Shown: positions 11,153 to 23,637, counted from the first letter of the stretch. The stretch: 64,000 nucleotides of DNA from Ligustrum vulgare (GCA_963555705.1 OY743184.1:27056639-27120638); one strand, 5' to 3'. The notes: generated by a model from the letters alone, not told the origin. A program made the numbers and translations.

Positions 11153-12894
11153 TGTAGCGATCAAAAAAATTTCATTACTTTCTAAATAAAATATTTTAAA
11201 ATTTTTAAAGATACGGCGCTAAGACTTCTCTCATTTATTTTAAAAGAGTGTTCGTCTAGCCAATTAAGTGAAACTAGAATCTTAGTCCAATTCCAAATTT
11301 TAAAGTCATTATTTATTTTAAAGTCCAATTTTCAATTAATTGGATTCAAATTATTTTAAATCCAAATTTTAATTTATTCTAGATCCAAACTTTTAAGCCT
11401 AACTCTTAATTTTATTTTCTTATTGTCCAATCTCAATTTAATCCAACCAAACCCTCTTGGCTCAATCTAGAAGCCCAACCAAGTGACAAAATCCCCACTT
11501 CACATTCATTTCAATTTTGAATCCCCAAATTTTCTCCCTTGTATATTTAGCACTTTATTTTTTTATTTTTTTTTATCTCCCTTCCCCATAATCACCCTCA
11601 ATCCCGTGAATTTGTCTAAACCACAATCTGTCAATCTGGCCTAAGTTACCTAAAACTGAAAACAAAACCAACACATATATCTCTCCCTAATCCATCGCAT
11701 AGACAGAAAAGCACGGCTAGATTTTATCCAATTATCTCTAAATTCTTGATCTTAGCCTAATTCAATCCAAATCAATTTCTTCTCAGCCATTTTGGAAACC
11801 CAATCACATATTATTTCTACCCCATAATCACTCCCTCAACTAGCTATTTCCTTCTCACAAATCCCTGTAATCCGTCCAAATCACAAGCTGCCAAAATAAA
11901 AAAAACAACTCACAGAATATACTCTCTTTCCCCTCCCTCAAGAACTCACACAAGCCAAGCAACCATTCTGGGTAATTTCTTCTTTCCACCTACATTGCAT
12001 ATTTTTTTCAGACACACACAAAACCTTTGTAAACACAGGGACGCATTCTATCAGTTTTTCCCAAAACTTCACTGCCTCGCCCATAATCCACCGTTTGCAA
12101 TTCAATTTCCCAACCAAAAATACAACCACCTCGTTGCCTACGCCCGAACTGTCCCGCTCGAAACAACACCAATCCACCAACACTGCCCCCTTCACTGAAC
12201 CTCAATATCACAAGCCTAGAACCACCTATTTCATCACCATTATTGAGTATCATCACCAACATTGATTGCCCTTCACCTTGCAACCACTATCACCAAAAAT
12301 CACCAACAACCCCTCTCCAAAAATTTCATCCAAACAATGGATTCGAAGAAGGCAAGAAATTCATATCTCACACACACGCATACACATTTGGCAACCACCC
12401 GCAACCAGGGACGGAGTTAGGATTTTGAATGAGTGGGTGCCAAAATTTTCAAATGGGGGAGGCCCCCTCCCGGGGGTTTCTGGAATTTTTTTGAAACAAA
12501 ATAATTGAAACGACGATTTTGAGTACCAAATCTTATTTAAGGATAGTTATAAATAATTATACATTAAAAAATTGGCTCTTCAAATTTAACGCCATAATTC
12601 TTAAATAAGTCAAATTTAAAGATCAAGAGAAATTGCTCATAACTAATAGAGATCGACCTAACGTGCAATTATTAGGTAAAGGACCTAGCCAACAAATATA
12701 ATTATATATACACACTCACCTAAAGAGAAAGAAAAAAAAATTGTCTTCTTCATCACCTAAAGAGTGAGAAAAAGAATGTCTTCTTCTGTTCTTCATCGAT
12801 AGAAGGAAAGGCTTACAATATATATAGAATTCGTAGTTATATTAAAACTTACATGATTCATTGAAATTCTAATCTTGAAGCAATCATTTCTTCC

Positions 12895-12927
<33 letters not shown>

Positions 12928-14150
12928 TCAAAAATTTCAGTAGGGGCGTGGACCCCCACTGGTCCAATGAGAGCTCCGTCCCTGCCCGCAACCCACAACA
13001 ACCGTAGTCATCGTCAACCGACCACCATCACGATGCCTCCTCTTGAACCACCCAACACCACCACACGACCACTGACACCAGCTGCTCCACCACTCGCACA
13101 CCACACCCACCACCACCTATTGCCCAACTCCAAATTCACCAAATTTTCCCCAAATCAAACCCAAAACCAACAATAAACTAATTATCCTTTTAGTCCTTGA
13201 GTCTTGAAAGTATAATTATTTCAACCCTTGCAAAATTTGAAGTGTTTAATTTCAATCTTTGATTTTTAAAAACATTTTATTCAGCCCCTGATTTTTAAAA
13301 ATGTTTCTAGTCAGTCCTTAATTTTTGAAAAGTCTATTTCAACCCCTAAACTCCTAAATTTCAGTTTTCTTTAAAATTTCAATTTAGTCCCCAAATTTCA
13401 TTTTTGTCGCTATAATCTTTAATTTTCGAAATACTAAAACAATTTAATTTTCTTTGGGTTAGACGAAGCATTTGGTGAACTAAGAGGTTGACGTGCTATT
13501 CTCACTCCACCTTTTGTGAACTCGTTAAGTTTGATGTAGACTCGCCCCCACTAATTAGTTCAGATTATAATTGCATATTTTATGTGAATTTACGTAATTT
13601 ATATGCTTAATTGCATGAGGCAAGACAAGAATATCTCTTATGAGATAAATTGAGAAATTTATGTTATGCATGTCATAACTTATAAGCTTTATTGTTTGAG
13701 ACAAGACAAGAAAGTTTCATTGCACTCACTATGTGATGCTTATGATAAAGAAGAGAATGTCACTGTATTATTTGCATAATTTCGTATTCAATTATTTTGT
13801 AAATTAGTTATTGACGATAAGTTTTTCTTTTTGGAAATGCTTACCCCGTTATTTTAACAATTTTTGCAGATTTCAGAGAAGGTGGCGAATGATGGGCAGA
13901 AATGGCAAACAATTAATAGAAATTATTTTTAGAGTCGTGTTTTATGAACTCTGTTATTTCATTTTGTCGAAATTTAGAATTTCATGAATTGCTCCAAATT
14001 ATTTATTTTAAATTTGAATTACTGTTAAAATTTTTAATCAATAAATGTGATGTTTGAAATTTAGTTATTTCCGCAATAAATTTCCATTCGAAAGTTTAGT
14101 TTTTAAAGAACGACGTGGCGTCCGGTTTTCACGGAATCTGGGGCGTTACA
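11153..14150 (+). mobile_element. LTR-like element copy A (solo LTR style, TGTAG...TTACA)
   Basis: It begins TGTAGCGATCAAAAAAATTT and ends CTGGGGCGTTACA, and is flanked by ATAAC on the left and ATAAG on the right (four of five TSD bases match). It has no reverse transcriptase and no second LTR, so it behaves as a solo LTR of about 3 kb. TCTAGCC (11255-11261) and GGTTAGACGAAG (13457-13468) bracket a central segment with CA-rich, CCACC-rich sequence. The last 0.7 kb closely matches copy F (58986-59861). A hAT MITE is nested at 12406-12984. The TGTAAC-type ends are common in long chromoviral (Tekay/Del) LTRs, but that lineage is an inference. Confidence 0.7.
12406..12984. mobile_element. hAT-type MITE, copy 2 (TSD CCCGCAAC)
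   Basis: The ends are CAGGGACGGAG and CTCCGTCCCTG, a perfect 11-bp inverted repeat. They are flanked by a perfect 8-bp duplication, CCCGCAAC, at 12398-12405 and 12985-12992. The left subterminal text (TGAGTGGGTGCCAAAATTTT) matches copy 1 at 5297. A (ATA)n microsatellite lies near 12898-12923. No coding sequence is present. It is inserted in LTR-like copy A and is therefore younger than it. Confidence 0.92.
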
Positions 14151-15234
14151 ATAAGTCCTTGTTTAGCACAGCTTTATGAGACTTGTGTGGTTAAAATATG
14201 AATAAGTTTCTTTGATCCAATGAAATGTGTATTTAAAATTGTTGACTTTGAACAACATCACCCTGCCAGGTGTCAATAAGTTTTTGGCACACCATGGTAT
14301 CCCGCATGTTACCTGCACACTAGTACACCCGTCGTGAATAAAGTCGTCTGGGGAAAAGGGGTCGACAACCATTGATTCTCTGACGATCAAGTCAAGTGCC
14401 AAAACATATTGTATGTCCAAGGGGTTTGGGAGGAGCAAGACAATATAGTGCGGCTAGAGTTTAGAGTTGTTCATAGTGTGAGTACGGGATTTTCAAATAT
14501 ATAATTCTTAAGGAAATATTGGGAAAATTAAGGGAAACCCTACCCTTAAAATTTGCAATTCAGATATAAATTGGAGAAGTTTTAAAACAAGAGAGATTTC
14601 AAAAAAAATAAAAATAAAAATTTATAGTTCATCCAAGCATAAACTCAAGAAGATTAAAGCAGTTTCATCTTCAAAAAAAGTTTAAACTCAAGAAGATTGA
14701 AGCAGCTTCATCTTCAAAAAACAAGTTTAATGTGATTGTCTCAAACTCAGAAATTCAATTTTGGTTCAAAGAAAATTGTTGCAAAAAGCTATCAGTAAAA
14801 GAAAATGGATACATCGCAATTGAAGAACGAAGAAGATTTCCCAGAAGTAGCAATGATAATCATTGGTAGGCAGAGGCCAGTAAGCAGAAAGTTCAGCAGA
14901 TTCTGATGCTTCAACTTCTTCAGGCTTTAGATTTGGAAAATAAACTCCTCTTTAGTCTTGTGAAAGGTCATTTAATAGTTCTTTTCAAGGAATTGGGGGT
15001 TTGTTCCTGATATAAACCTAATATCTATTAGTAAACTCATTGAGAAAAGCTTTGACACATGTACAGGGATCTGTACTTAAAGGTCCCTCACTGTAGCATG
15101 GAAAGTGATTTCATTGTTCATGCTACATGCTTACATCATTTTTCACATTGTAATTGTCCATCCAGATCACACATTTGAGACTCTTTCCTTCCAAAAGTAA
15201 ATCAAGAGCTTTGTTTATGTCTTGGGTAGAGCCA
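14151..15234. other. Intergenic DNA without a recognisable gene
   Basis: No domain-bearing frame or RNA gene was seen. It contains a 43-bp tandem duplication (14641-14726). One open frame at 14163-14438 (-) has no recognisable family. Confidence 0.5.
14641..14726. repeat. 43-bp tandem duplication
   Basis: Two adjacent copies of a unit beginning AAACTCAAGAAGATTRAAGC and containing TTCATCTTCAAAAAA start at 14641 and 14684. They differ at only a few positions, so the duplication is fairly recent. Confidence 0.8.
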
Positions 15235-15610
15235 ATTGTGGGTAGGTATAGTGGTGTTAAGTGGAAGAGATAAAATAATTGGTCACAAATAGTCACAACT
15301 CACATGGATTCAATTACAATCAATGTATTACGGGTCACAAACAGTCATATTTTTTTACAGGATATAGACAGTCACAACTCATATAGATACGATCACACTT
15401 AGAATTGAATCGATCAAGAATAGTCATATTCATATAGAACTGGTCACAATTGTTGCATCACGTCACATATAATCATAGTTTTCATAGACACGGTCACAAA
15501 CATTTAAAGATCATGCAGACCTGATCATACTTGAACACAGAATTGATCATAAATAGCCATAGTTAATGCAGATTTGATTACAATCAATGCATTATGATCA
15601 CACTTGATTT
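15235..15610. repeat. GTCACA-rich degenerate repeat tract 1
   Basis: The words GGTCACAA, AGTCACAACTCA, AGTCATA and GATCACA recur every 15-40 bp, mixed with CATAGACACGGTC and CATGCAGAC. The same vocabulary fills 22085-22690 (inside a Mutator-like element) and 51905-53390. There is no coding frame. It may be the interior of an old Mutator-like element, since one with clear ends starts just to the right. Confidence 0.6.
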
Positions 15611-15712
15611 TTAAAACTATTTCATAAGTTTGTTAAACGCTCCTCCTTCCCTCAGCCCTTGATTCCTCCTTTTTCTATAGTCTATGTTTTAGGTAAAGTG
15701 ACTAAATTTTAT

Positions 15713-16496
15713 GAGTTAATTATACCAATGGTCATCGAACTTTACTTTTCGTCACTACTTACTGATCTTTCAAGTGTAACTTAATGGTTACTGAACTTTG
15801 AAATGTGTTTCTCATCACTCACTGCTATGGAAGTTGTTTGGGTCAGTGGATGGAAATTTCCAAGTATCAAACAGAAATCCTACAAGGCACTGACTTGGAC
15901 AAACAGTTTCTACAAAATCATAAAACTAAATACCAAACAAGCCATTACAAATTCTAACATAAGTTTTTCTCTCTAAACTAAAATCTAATTTCACGTTTTC
16001 TTTTCTTCCATCCCCAAACAAGTGCTATGAAGGAATTTTTGCTAAAAAATGGAGATCTTTGAAAAAACGAAGAAAACCGGTCTGTGCAGCTGATTATCAG
16101 CTGATGGTCTTTCATTGAAAGAGAAAGCTCTTCTTTATCAGCTCTAAATCAAGCCCTCATTGCAATCAGGTGAGTGAAGTACTTCTCTGGCTTCATACGA
16201 GGGTTGAAGGAATTAGGGAAATTCACTTGGAGTAGAAGGGCTTGTTTGGATTGTTTTTGATGACATGTTAAATGATTTGGCAGATTTTATGACATGTAAT
16301 TTACCATTTTGTCCAAGTCAGCGCCACGCAGGATTTTCATTTGAAACGTAGACATTTTCGTCCAGAGAACGAAACAACATTAGTGAGGGATGAGAAACAC
16401 ATTTCAAAGTTCAGTGACCATTGAGTTACACTTGAAATATCAGTAAGTAAGTAGTAATGAAATACAAACTTCAATGATCATTGGTATAATTAACTC
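15713..16496. mobile_element. Mutator-like element with long terminal inverted repeats
   Basis: About 110 bp at the left (GAGTTAATTATACCAATGGT onward to GTTTCTCATCACTCA) is repeated inverted at the right (TGAGGGATGAGAAAC through ACCATTG to GGTATAATTAACTC). The flanks are AAATTTTAT (15704-15712) and ATATTTTAT (16497-16505), a 9-bp TSD with one mismatch. Long TIRs and a 9-bp TSD define Mutator-like elements. The 784-bp element is non-autonomous and has no transposase. Its interior (TTTGGGTCAGTGGATGG and flanking sequence) was not assigned. Confidence 0.88.
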
Positions 16497-16505
16497 ATAT
16501 TTTAT

Positions 16506-16925
16506 AGAAATTTTCTAAGTAAAAGTTAAGGTAATCGAATCTGCACCTTGTTTTATATATATATAATTGAACGTATCGTTAAATTACATTCATCTAATTA
16601 AATGAATTTCACCATATGGTCATAAGAATTACAATTTGATTTTTCTTCTTCGCAATTCTTAGAAAAGTAAATCAATAGTTTTAACTATATTAAAGCGCCT
16701 TAAAAAGTTCGACATGTGTACCAAGGGAAAATCAAACCGATACAACTTTTCTATATGCAAAATCAAGAAATAAAACCAGTCAAATTAGGGTGACCAAAGT
16801 GTGCCAGCGCCACTATTTAGTGTTGGAATTAATTTCACGATGACAATGGGTCGAAGAAGAAAATTAAGAACATATTCAATGTATTCTACGATCAGTGTAT
16901 TTTATGCTCTTTTCTAAACTGGTAA
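16506..16925. other. AT-rich spacer, no feature seen
   Basis: This lies between the Mutator-like element and the TSD of the hAT element. No gene, RNA or defined repeat was recognised. Confidence 0.5.
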
Positions 16926-16933
16926 ACATTGAT

Positions 16934-19900
16934 ACAAAGGCCCATTTGGCTTGAGCAACTCTTCAGCTCAGCTAGCCAAGTAGGGGAGCCGGACCACGAG
17001 CCAATCATGGCCCGTGAACTATGAGCCTAGCATAGGCTCATGGTTATGCTAGGCTTGTGGCTTGTTGCCACGAGAGCAGCTCGTCGGCTAGTCCTACAAA
17101 AAGAACGTGATTGTTGGGGGGTTTCAATGGTCACATTTTAAGTTGTGTGGTCGTTTTTCAACGGTCACACAACTTTTATTATGACTGTCCCCAACAGTCA
17201 TAAACTTTAATTTTTTTTTTTTTTTTTCATTTTCTATCTATAAATACAAGTCAATCTTAACTTCTAATTTCACAAAAATCTCTCAATTCTACTGTCTATG
17301 CTCTATACAATTATATTTCAATCTCTCAATTTTCATTATATTTCAATTTCCAATTTTTGAATTCATTCTAACCATTATACACATTTTTTTATACATTCTT
17401 ATCACATATACTACATTTCAATTCTCATAATACAATTACAACTATACAAGTGTGCTTACTAGTCTTAGTTACACTTACATCTTCTCTGCTATTTCTTCAA
17501 GAGTTCAAGTTTCTTTCTATTTCAACATACAAAATAATGGATCCAGGACTAAGATTTATTAAAGAATTGTTCGATGGTGAAATTGGAGTTTGGGTGGGGG
17601 GGGGGGTGGCATGACTCAACACCACAATCTCACTTCAATGATAAATTTTCCTGTTTGAACGACATTCAAATTCTAGAAAACATTGATGAGGTCGGTGATC
17701 AGTGAATTGATTTGGATGATATTGACGAAAGATGTTCAAATTTTAGAAAATGATATGGTCGATATTCCCGACGCAAGAGGAAAACAAAAAATCGAAAATG
17801 GTAAAAAAGCTGTAAAGTGTTGAGAACATTTTAAATTGGTCTCATCTGGGTGTATAATAGACGGAAATCAAGAGTTCAAAGTAGCGTGTAAATATTTTGT
17901 ACAACAGTTGGCATAACAAAAGGTATAGATACTACACACTTCAACTGTCATTATTGCAAGCGTGTGACCAAACATGGGTACGTTGACTCAAGTCAAAGTG
18001 AATTGCAATTTGGTTCATCTGCTAGTGGTTCTACATCTACACTTACAACGTGGATGCATTTTGAAGAAGAAAATCGAACTTTAATGGTTCAATTTGTTGC
18101 GAGGGCGGAGTTGCCACTAAGCATAGTAGACAATGAACACTTTGTTACCTAAATCAAACGATATCTTCAACCGAGATATAATGGTATTAGTAGAAGCACT
18201 CTTCGTTCTGACACTATAGAATATTTTATTAAAACTAAGAACCAATTAATAATCGATTTACGTAAATATGATGATGTTATCTCATTTACTTCTGATCTTT
18301 GGGAAGTCATTAATAGAAAATGTTTTATAGCTGTAACTACACACTACATTGATCAACTTTGAGTTATGCATAAAAAAATTATTGCTTTTAAAATTATAGA
18401 TTTTCCTCATAATGCAATAAACATATTTAATGAGATGCTACAAATTATTAGAAAATATGGTTGTGAAAGTGAAAATTCGATCATTTACGTTAGATAATGC
18501 TAGTGTAAATAAGTCAGTTGTAGATAAATTATGTAGAATTCTTAATCCTAAATTTGGTGATTTTTATTCCATGTTAGATGTTATGTCATATTTTAAACTT
18601 AATTGTTCAAGATAAAATGAAAAATATTAAAGACAAATTGGATAGAATTAGAGGTGCATTAGTTTACATAACTATTCACCAAGTAGAAACAGTATTTTGA
18701 AGAGTCGGTAAAGATGTAAAAAAAATTATCACAGATGTAGGGCATAGGCTGAACTCGACATATTTATTATTTAAATCATGTGAAGATTATGAACACATTA
18801 TAGCTGAGTATTATAACAGTAGAACATTTAGAAATGAAAATGAATTTGTGCTGGTAGAAGAGGAATTGAAAATTGCTTTTAAAGTCAAAAGATTTTTGAC
18901 AAGTTTTTATGATTCAACCAACATATCATCTGGGTATACTACCCAATTAGTTCAAGAGTTTTTTAATGCCTTTATATTATTCCAAGAAATTTTTATAGAT
19001 ATTATTCATTTTTTGTTGATATGATAATTACTATGGAGATAAAATTTTAAAAACTTTGGGAAGATTTAACTATGTTATTTCAAAAATAAGTAACATGTTG
19101 ATTTTAGACACCCCTATCACTTATAATAATTTTAAAAACATGTTAGTAAACATGTATAACTCATATACAGTAAGATTATGAACTAATGTTAGTCATATAC
19201 CATCTGCACCATCACGTGCCACTACACTTAAAGATGACGAAGTAGGATTATTATATCTAATGGAAGAAATTAGGGATACATAAGGAACTTCTTCTTATTA
19301 CAATATGTCCCCTAGTTGTCATAACGAATCTAGTCTCCTCGTAATACCTGAAGAATTGAAAAATTATTTTAAACAAGAATTACTTAGGAACGTAGAGATT
19401 GTTAATTCTTTAGAATTTGATTTAATTGGATTTTGGCGAACAAACAAATGGAGATATCCAATTGTTTCTGTCATAACAAAAGATCTACTAACACCTCCGG
19501 TTAGTACGATAGCTTCGTAATATGCTTTTAGTGCAAATAAAAGGATTTTGTTAGAAGTAAGGAGCCGACTTAAAGAAGATATTTTGGAAGCGTTAATGTG
19601 TGTCAAAGATTGATAGGACGCTCATTTTCGCATATAAAATAAATATGTCGAAATTGCATGCAATCAAGTAAATGATATTTAAATTTAAACTTTTAATTTC
19701 TTTACTTTAGTCTTTACATAAATTCTATTTTTATTTCAAAACAAAAATTGTATACGTGACAAGTTGCTCATGTACAATTTTAACCCCGTAGACTGGAAAA
19801 TTCAATTATTCAAATTAGTAGTCAATCTCAAGCCCAAAAAAAAGGCAGGGTCTTAAACTTTTAAATTTCAATTTATTTACTCAATTCTAGACTTCTAGTT

Positions 19901-20247
19901 TTTGACTTTTAAGTTTTATCTACTCCTACATGTACATCCATTTCTTTCTATATTTGAATTTATTAATTTAATTGGAGATTTGATCTTACAATTCACTTAT
20001 TACTTTTACATTAATTAATTTTATTACATTATTTATTAATTTATTACAAACCTAATTATAAATTTATATACAATATATTATATATTCAACAAAAAACATA
20101 ATTAAAATAAACAACCCAACAAGCCAAAGCTTGGCTCGTGTCAAACGAGCAGAGGATGGGCTTGTTTGACACAAACTCGTTGGTCGACTCGTTGTTTGAT
20201 GAGCCGAGCATCACGAGCTCGGGTTGGCTCGATCCATTGCGACCTCT
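16934..20247 (+). mobile_element. hAT transposon with decayed transposase (TSD ACATTGAT)
   Basis: A perfect 8-bp direct repeat, ACATTGAT, flanks the element at 16926-16933 and 20248-20255. The right end, read inverted, is AGAGGTCGCAATGGATCGAG, the plant hAT end style. The left end (ACAAAGGCCCATTTGGCTTG) is a diverged partner. Both subterminal zones contain many GAGC, GGCTC and GCTCG words in inverted arrangement. The interior is a transposase gene broken by stops (17537-19613). At 3.3 kb it is full length for such elements. Confidence 0.88.
17537..19613 (+). pseudogene. hAT transposase pseudogene
   Basis: The remnant starts MDPGLRFIKELFDGEIG and ends in the hAT C-terminal dimerisation domain (VSVITKDLLTPPVSTIAS, then FSANKRILLEVRSRLKEDIL). 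In order one sees a BED zinc-finger remnant (TTHFNCHYCKRVTK near 17940), a catalytic-core part (YDDVISFTSDLWEVINRKCF) and the phrase SFTLDNASVNKSVVDKL. Many in-frame stops, frameshifts and an expanded G run near 17597 interrupt it. No full protein can be made. It is related to Ac/Tag-type BED-domain transposases. Domesticated relatives such as DAYSLEEPER or RICESLEEPER would need an open frame, which this lacks. Confidence 0.9.
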
Positions 20248-20396
20248 ACATTGATATTTGAAAATACTTTTAGGAAATTATTGCTTAATTTCGTTAAATA
20301 TTGTTTGTTTAGGTGAAATTCGACTTTGGACGTGGTTTTGAAGAAAAAGAACGAAAGTCGAGCGAAAATGATGGATTTATGCTTGATTCTAAGAGT

Positions 20397-21281
20397 TAGG
20401 GCCTAGGGGTGTACAAAAAAATCACGAAACCGCAAATTGAACCTAACTCATTGATTTGAAACCGCATGGACCCGTGATTTTTTTTTCCTCCAACATAATC
20501 AAACCGTTTCAAAATGGTTTGACTTGGGTTTTAATTTTCAAAAATTGCAAAAAATCGAATCAAACCGCTTTTATTTTTTAATTAAAAATTAATTTAATTT
20601 GAATTTACCATTTTTCCGCTAAAAAAAGTCAAATTTAAATATGAAAATAAAATTCTCATGTATATCTTTTCTCGTTTTCATTGCATTTTGATGATCCAAG
20701 AAAAAAAATATGTAAAAGTTTTCTACCTTACAGTTTGAGACATGTATGCACTAAAGGTAAAGAAATTGTATTGAGCAAGAAAATCAACCAAGATAATGTA
20801 ACAATAAGTCGTAATTACAATTAACTGCTGAAAATGAAGAGAAACTTAAATTCTTGGCTAGAGCTATCAAATCTTTAAATGGTGTGTAGTACATATCGAC
20901 AATTAACAGTCTAAAAATCATGCTCACACATTTCAATGAAGTTATTCACTCATTATAATGCTATTATTATCAATCTAGTGCAAGAGTAACAAGGTAAAGA
21001 ATCAATCAAAGAATGTTAACATATTTTAGATTATACTAACTTCTAATTTACCGTTATATATTAAAGAATATGAATTAATTTGACTTCTAAAATATATTAT
21101 ATTATATTGATAGATAAATCGTGGATTAACACAGAACTAAATCGCAAAAAATGGTTTGATTTGGTTGAGTTTGTAACATGAAATGATTTGATTTGGTTTG
21201 AAAAAAAATGTCAAACCGCTTAAAACGGTTTAGTGTGAAAATATGTCAAAAATCGTCCAAACTAGACCGCGTTCACCCCTA
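20397..21281. mobile_element. Non-autonomous hAT element (TSD CTAAGAGT)
   Basis: A perfect 8-bp repeat, CTAAGAGT, lies at 20389-20396 and 21282-21289. The element starts TAGGGCCTAGGGGTGTAC and ends GTTCACCCCTA (inverse TAGGGGTGAAC). Subterminal words built on AAACCG and CGGTTT (left AAACCGC, right CTTAAAACGGTTT) form inverted repeats. No coding sequence is present. The left end carries a short duplication of the TAGGG tip. Confidence 0.88.
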
Positions 21282-21289
21282 CTAAGAGT

Positions 21290-21962
21290 GAGTATTTTTA
21301 TTTTTAATTTTTTTTTAAAGCCCTTTATTTGACTTTAGTTTCATGATATAGAAGATTTTATCTGTATAAAAGTAAAAAATAAAAAATGAAAACTGTTAGA
21401 AAATTTCAAAGAAAATAATGGCAAACAAATATTGAAAAGTTTAAAATTATATAATTGACTATTTGTAAGAATTATTAAGTAAATATATTAGAAAGATAAA
21501 AAAATTTAAAATAATATTAATAACAAGAAAACTCTTTTTTATGCTTAGACATCACTTAAGCTCGTCTTGACTTGTAAATATTGGAGTTTGGCCTTCTTGT
21601 TTAGATACACTTTACGTTTTTTAGAATTCCACGTAGAATACAAAGAATCAAGGATGTCCTATGTTGCCAGTAAACACTGAGAAAGGTTGATACGTTAACT
21701 CAACATCCATGTCATTCTCAATATTTGTCAAAAAAAATTCATATTATAGGTAAAATTTATTAAGTGCAAAGCTTAATTTATTATTGTTGTTTTATAAATA
21801 TTAATTGTTATGTGACGCATTGTTAGAAATAACTCCAAGGCACATAAATATTCTTTTAAACTGGTGAACTTGCACCCAATGTCAATGTCAATTTAAATTT
21901 AAAATATATAATCAAGTAACTATATATTCCATGTTCTTATTAATACTTCATAAAAATTGAAA
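21290..21962. other. AT-rich intergenic DNA, no gene seen
   Basis: This fills the gap between two transposons. No domain-bearing frame, RNA gene or defined repeat was recognised. Confidence 0.5.
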
Positions 21963-21971
21963 TAAAAATAA

Positions 21972-23325
21972 GGGCAAAATACATAAGTAAGAAATTTTAA
22001 AGATAAGATTTCATACTTAAGAAACATGTTCTTTTATTTCAAAAATCAGATTTTTTTCCCTTAATATATAATTAAATTGGTAATTAAATAATTAAGGTCA
22101 CAACTATACAATTTTGGTCACAAGTCACATGTCACAAATTTTAAATGTCACAAATTATCAAATTAATTAGTCACAATTTATTTCTCGGTCACAAAATTAC
22201 AAATTACAAATTTTATGGGTCATAGCTTATTTTTTCGATCACAAATTATCAAATTAATCGATCACGACTAATTTATCGGTCACAAATCACAAATTTTATA
22301 GGTCAAGAAGTCACAAATTCTAAAAATTTAGGTCACAATTTACGAATCTCATAAGTCACAACTTATTTATCGGTTACAAATCTCGAATTTTATGGGTCAT
22401 AACTTTTTCTTGATCACAAATTTTGATTTTATGAGTCACAATTTTATAATTTATGATCACAATTTACAAATTTCTTAAATCACAACTTATTTATAGGTCA
22501 CAAATCTCGAATTTTGTAGGTCACAACTTTATTTCGATCGTAAATTTCAACTTAATTGATCACAACTTATCTATTAATAAGTCACAATTTCAAATTTAGG
22601 GGTAATGTCAAAAAAAAAAAAAAAAAAAGATTAAGTCATTATCAGGTCACAAATTACTAATTTCACAAAATCCTAACTTAACAATTCCCACCTAACCTCA
22701 CCACCCACCGTCGCAACGACCACCATCACCACTGCCGTCGCCACTACAATCACCATCCACTCGCCGCTGCCACCACCAATAATCACTTCATCCAACCTCA
22801 TTGTCACCACCAATAATCGCCGCCGCCGCCACCACTACCACATAGCAGTACTTCATATCTCCAAATCGCCACCATCGCACTGGACAACGTACACACAACA
22901 CCAACACCAACACCACCACCACCACCATCGAACACACCATCACCAACCGCACATACAAGACCACCACACCCCACACAAAAACATCGCACACACCGCCACC
23001 TTACCAAAAAGAAATGAAGAAATAAGTTTTTGATGAGAAAAGAAAACGTATTCTGATGATGCTCGGCGTCGCCACAAAACAATTGCCTAAATCTTCTTGC
23101 AGTTGTGGTGTAGTGTAGCGCTGAGGTCGAGCGGCGTCTCCATAAAGCATCAAAGGGGGTCTTTCTCATGGATTCTGTCAATTGAATTTGGGAATTGTTT
23201 AGGGTGGGTGGTTAATTTAACAAGTTTTATAATTGTCAAAAGGGACCTGATTTATGTATAAATAACTTGTAAAACTTTAATTTTGCATTGTGAAGTTTGA
23301 AAACATGCCTTTGTGTAATTTTCCC
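21972..23325. mobile_element. Mutator-like element with GTCACA array and GC-rich insert (TSD TAAAAATAA)
   Basis: A perfect 9-bp duplication, TAAAAATAA, lies at 21963-21971 and 23326-23334. The left end GGGCAAAATACATAAGTAAG and the inverted right end GGGAAAATTACACAAAGGCA form an imperfect TIR of the kind seen in many plant Mutator-like elements. The interior has a GTCACA-rich tract (22085-22690) followed by a more GC-rich segment (22700-23180) full of CCACCA, CGCCGC and CATCACC, similar to that at 53391-53830. No transposase is present. It could be a Pack-MULE, but the GC-rich part is low in complexity and I recognise no captured gene. Confidence 0.85.
22085..22690. repeat. GTCACA-rich degenerate repeat tract 2
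   Basis: The loose period is about 30-45 bp and is built from GGTCACAAATT, CACAACTTATTTATCGGTC and AATTTTATGGGTCA. It forms the left half of the Mutator-like element at 21972. The vocabulary is shared with 15235-15610 and 51905-53390. Confidence 0.75.
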
Positions 23326-23470
23326 TAAAAATAAATATTCATGGGCTGCTACCTAATGCATTGCAATCCAGTTTCGTACGAACGAGCCAGCCCAAATCTA
23401 TAGCTTCTTAAAACTTTAACCCGACCCAAAAGTCTAACTTCACTGTGCTAATTCAATCCCAACTATTCTA

Positions 23471-23481
23471 GTCCCACATCG
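23471..23481 (+). promoter_or_regulatory. Upstream sequence element (USE) of the U6 gene
   Basis: GTCCCACATCG is an exact match to the plant snRNA upstream sequence element RTCCCACATCG. It ends 23 bp before the TATA box. In plants this short spacing specifies RNA polymerase III, whereas polymerase II snRNA genes have about one more helical turn. Confidence 0.95.
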
Positions 23482-23504
23482 GTTGATCTAATTATTTCTT
23501 CCAG

Positions 23505-23512
23505 TTTATATA
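23505..23512 (+). promoter_or_regulatory. TATA box of the U6 gene
   Basis: TTTATATA lies 31 bp upstream of the mature U6 start at 23536 and 23 bp downstream of the USE. This is the expected geometry for a plant U6 promoter. Confidence 0.93.
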
Positions 23513-23535
23513 GAGATGCGATGACCCTGCATCTC

Positions 23536-23555
23536 GTCCCTTCGGGGACATCCGA

Positions 23556-23587
<32 letters not shown>

Positions 23588-23637
23588 GGCCCCTGCGCAA
23601 GGATGACACGCACAAATCGAGAAATGGTCCAAATTTT
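23536..23637 (+). ncRNA. U6: U6 spliceosomal small nuclear RNA
   Basis: The sequence starts GTCCCTTCGGGGACATCC, the U6 5' stem-loop. It contains ACAGAGA (pairs with the 5' splice site) and AGCATGGCCCC, whose AGC is the catalytic triad, then CTGCGCAAGGATGACACGCA (internal stem-loop region) and GAAATGGTCCAAATTTT at the end. At about 102 nt it is the usual length. Compared with the Arabidopsis sequence as I remember it, I notice one difference (CGCACAAATCG, where Arabidopsis has T for the second C). With USE, TATA and a T-run terminator present, this looks like a functional polymerase III gene and not a dispersed pseudogene. The product acts in the spliceosome core with U4, U5 and U2. Confidence 0.96.

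Noticed and set aside
22788..23181. Val/Gly-rich minus-strand frames up to 125 codons
   Set aside because: They arise from CCACCA and CGCCGC repeats inside a Mutator-like element. No family resemblance and no start context.
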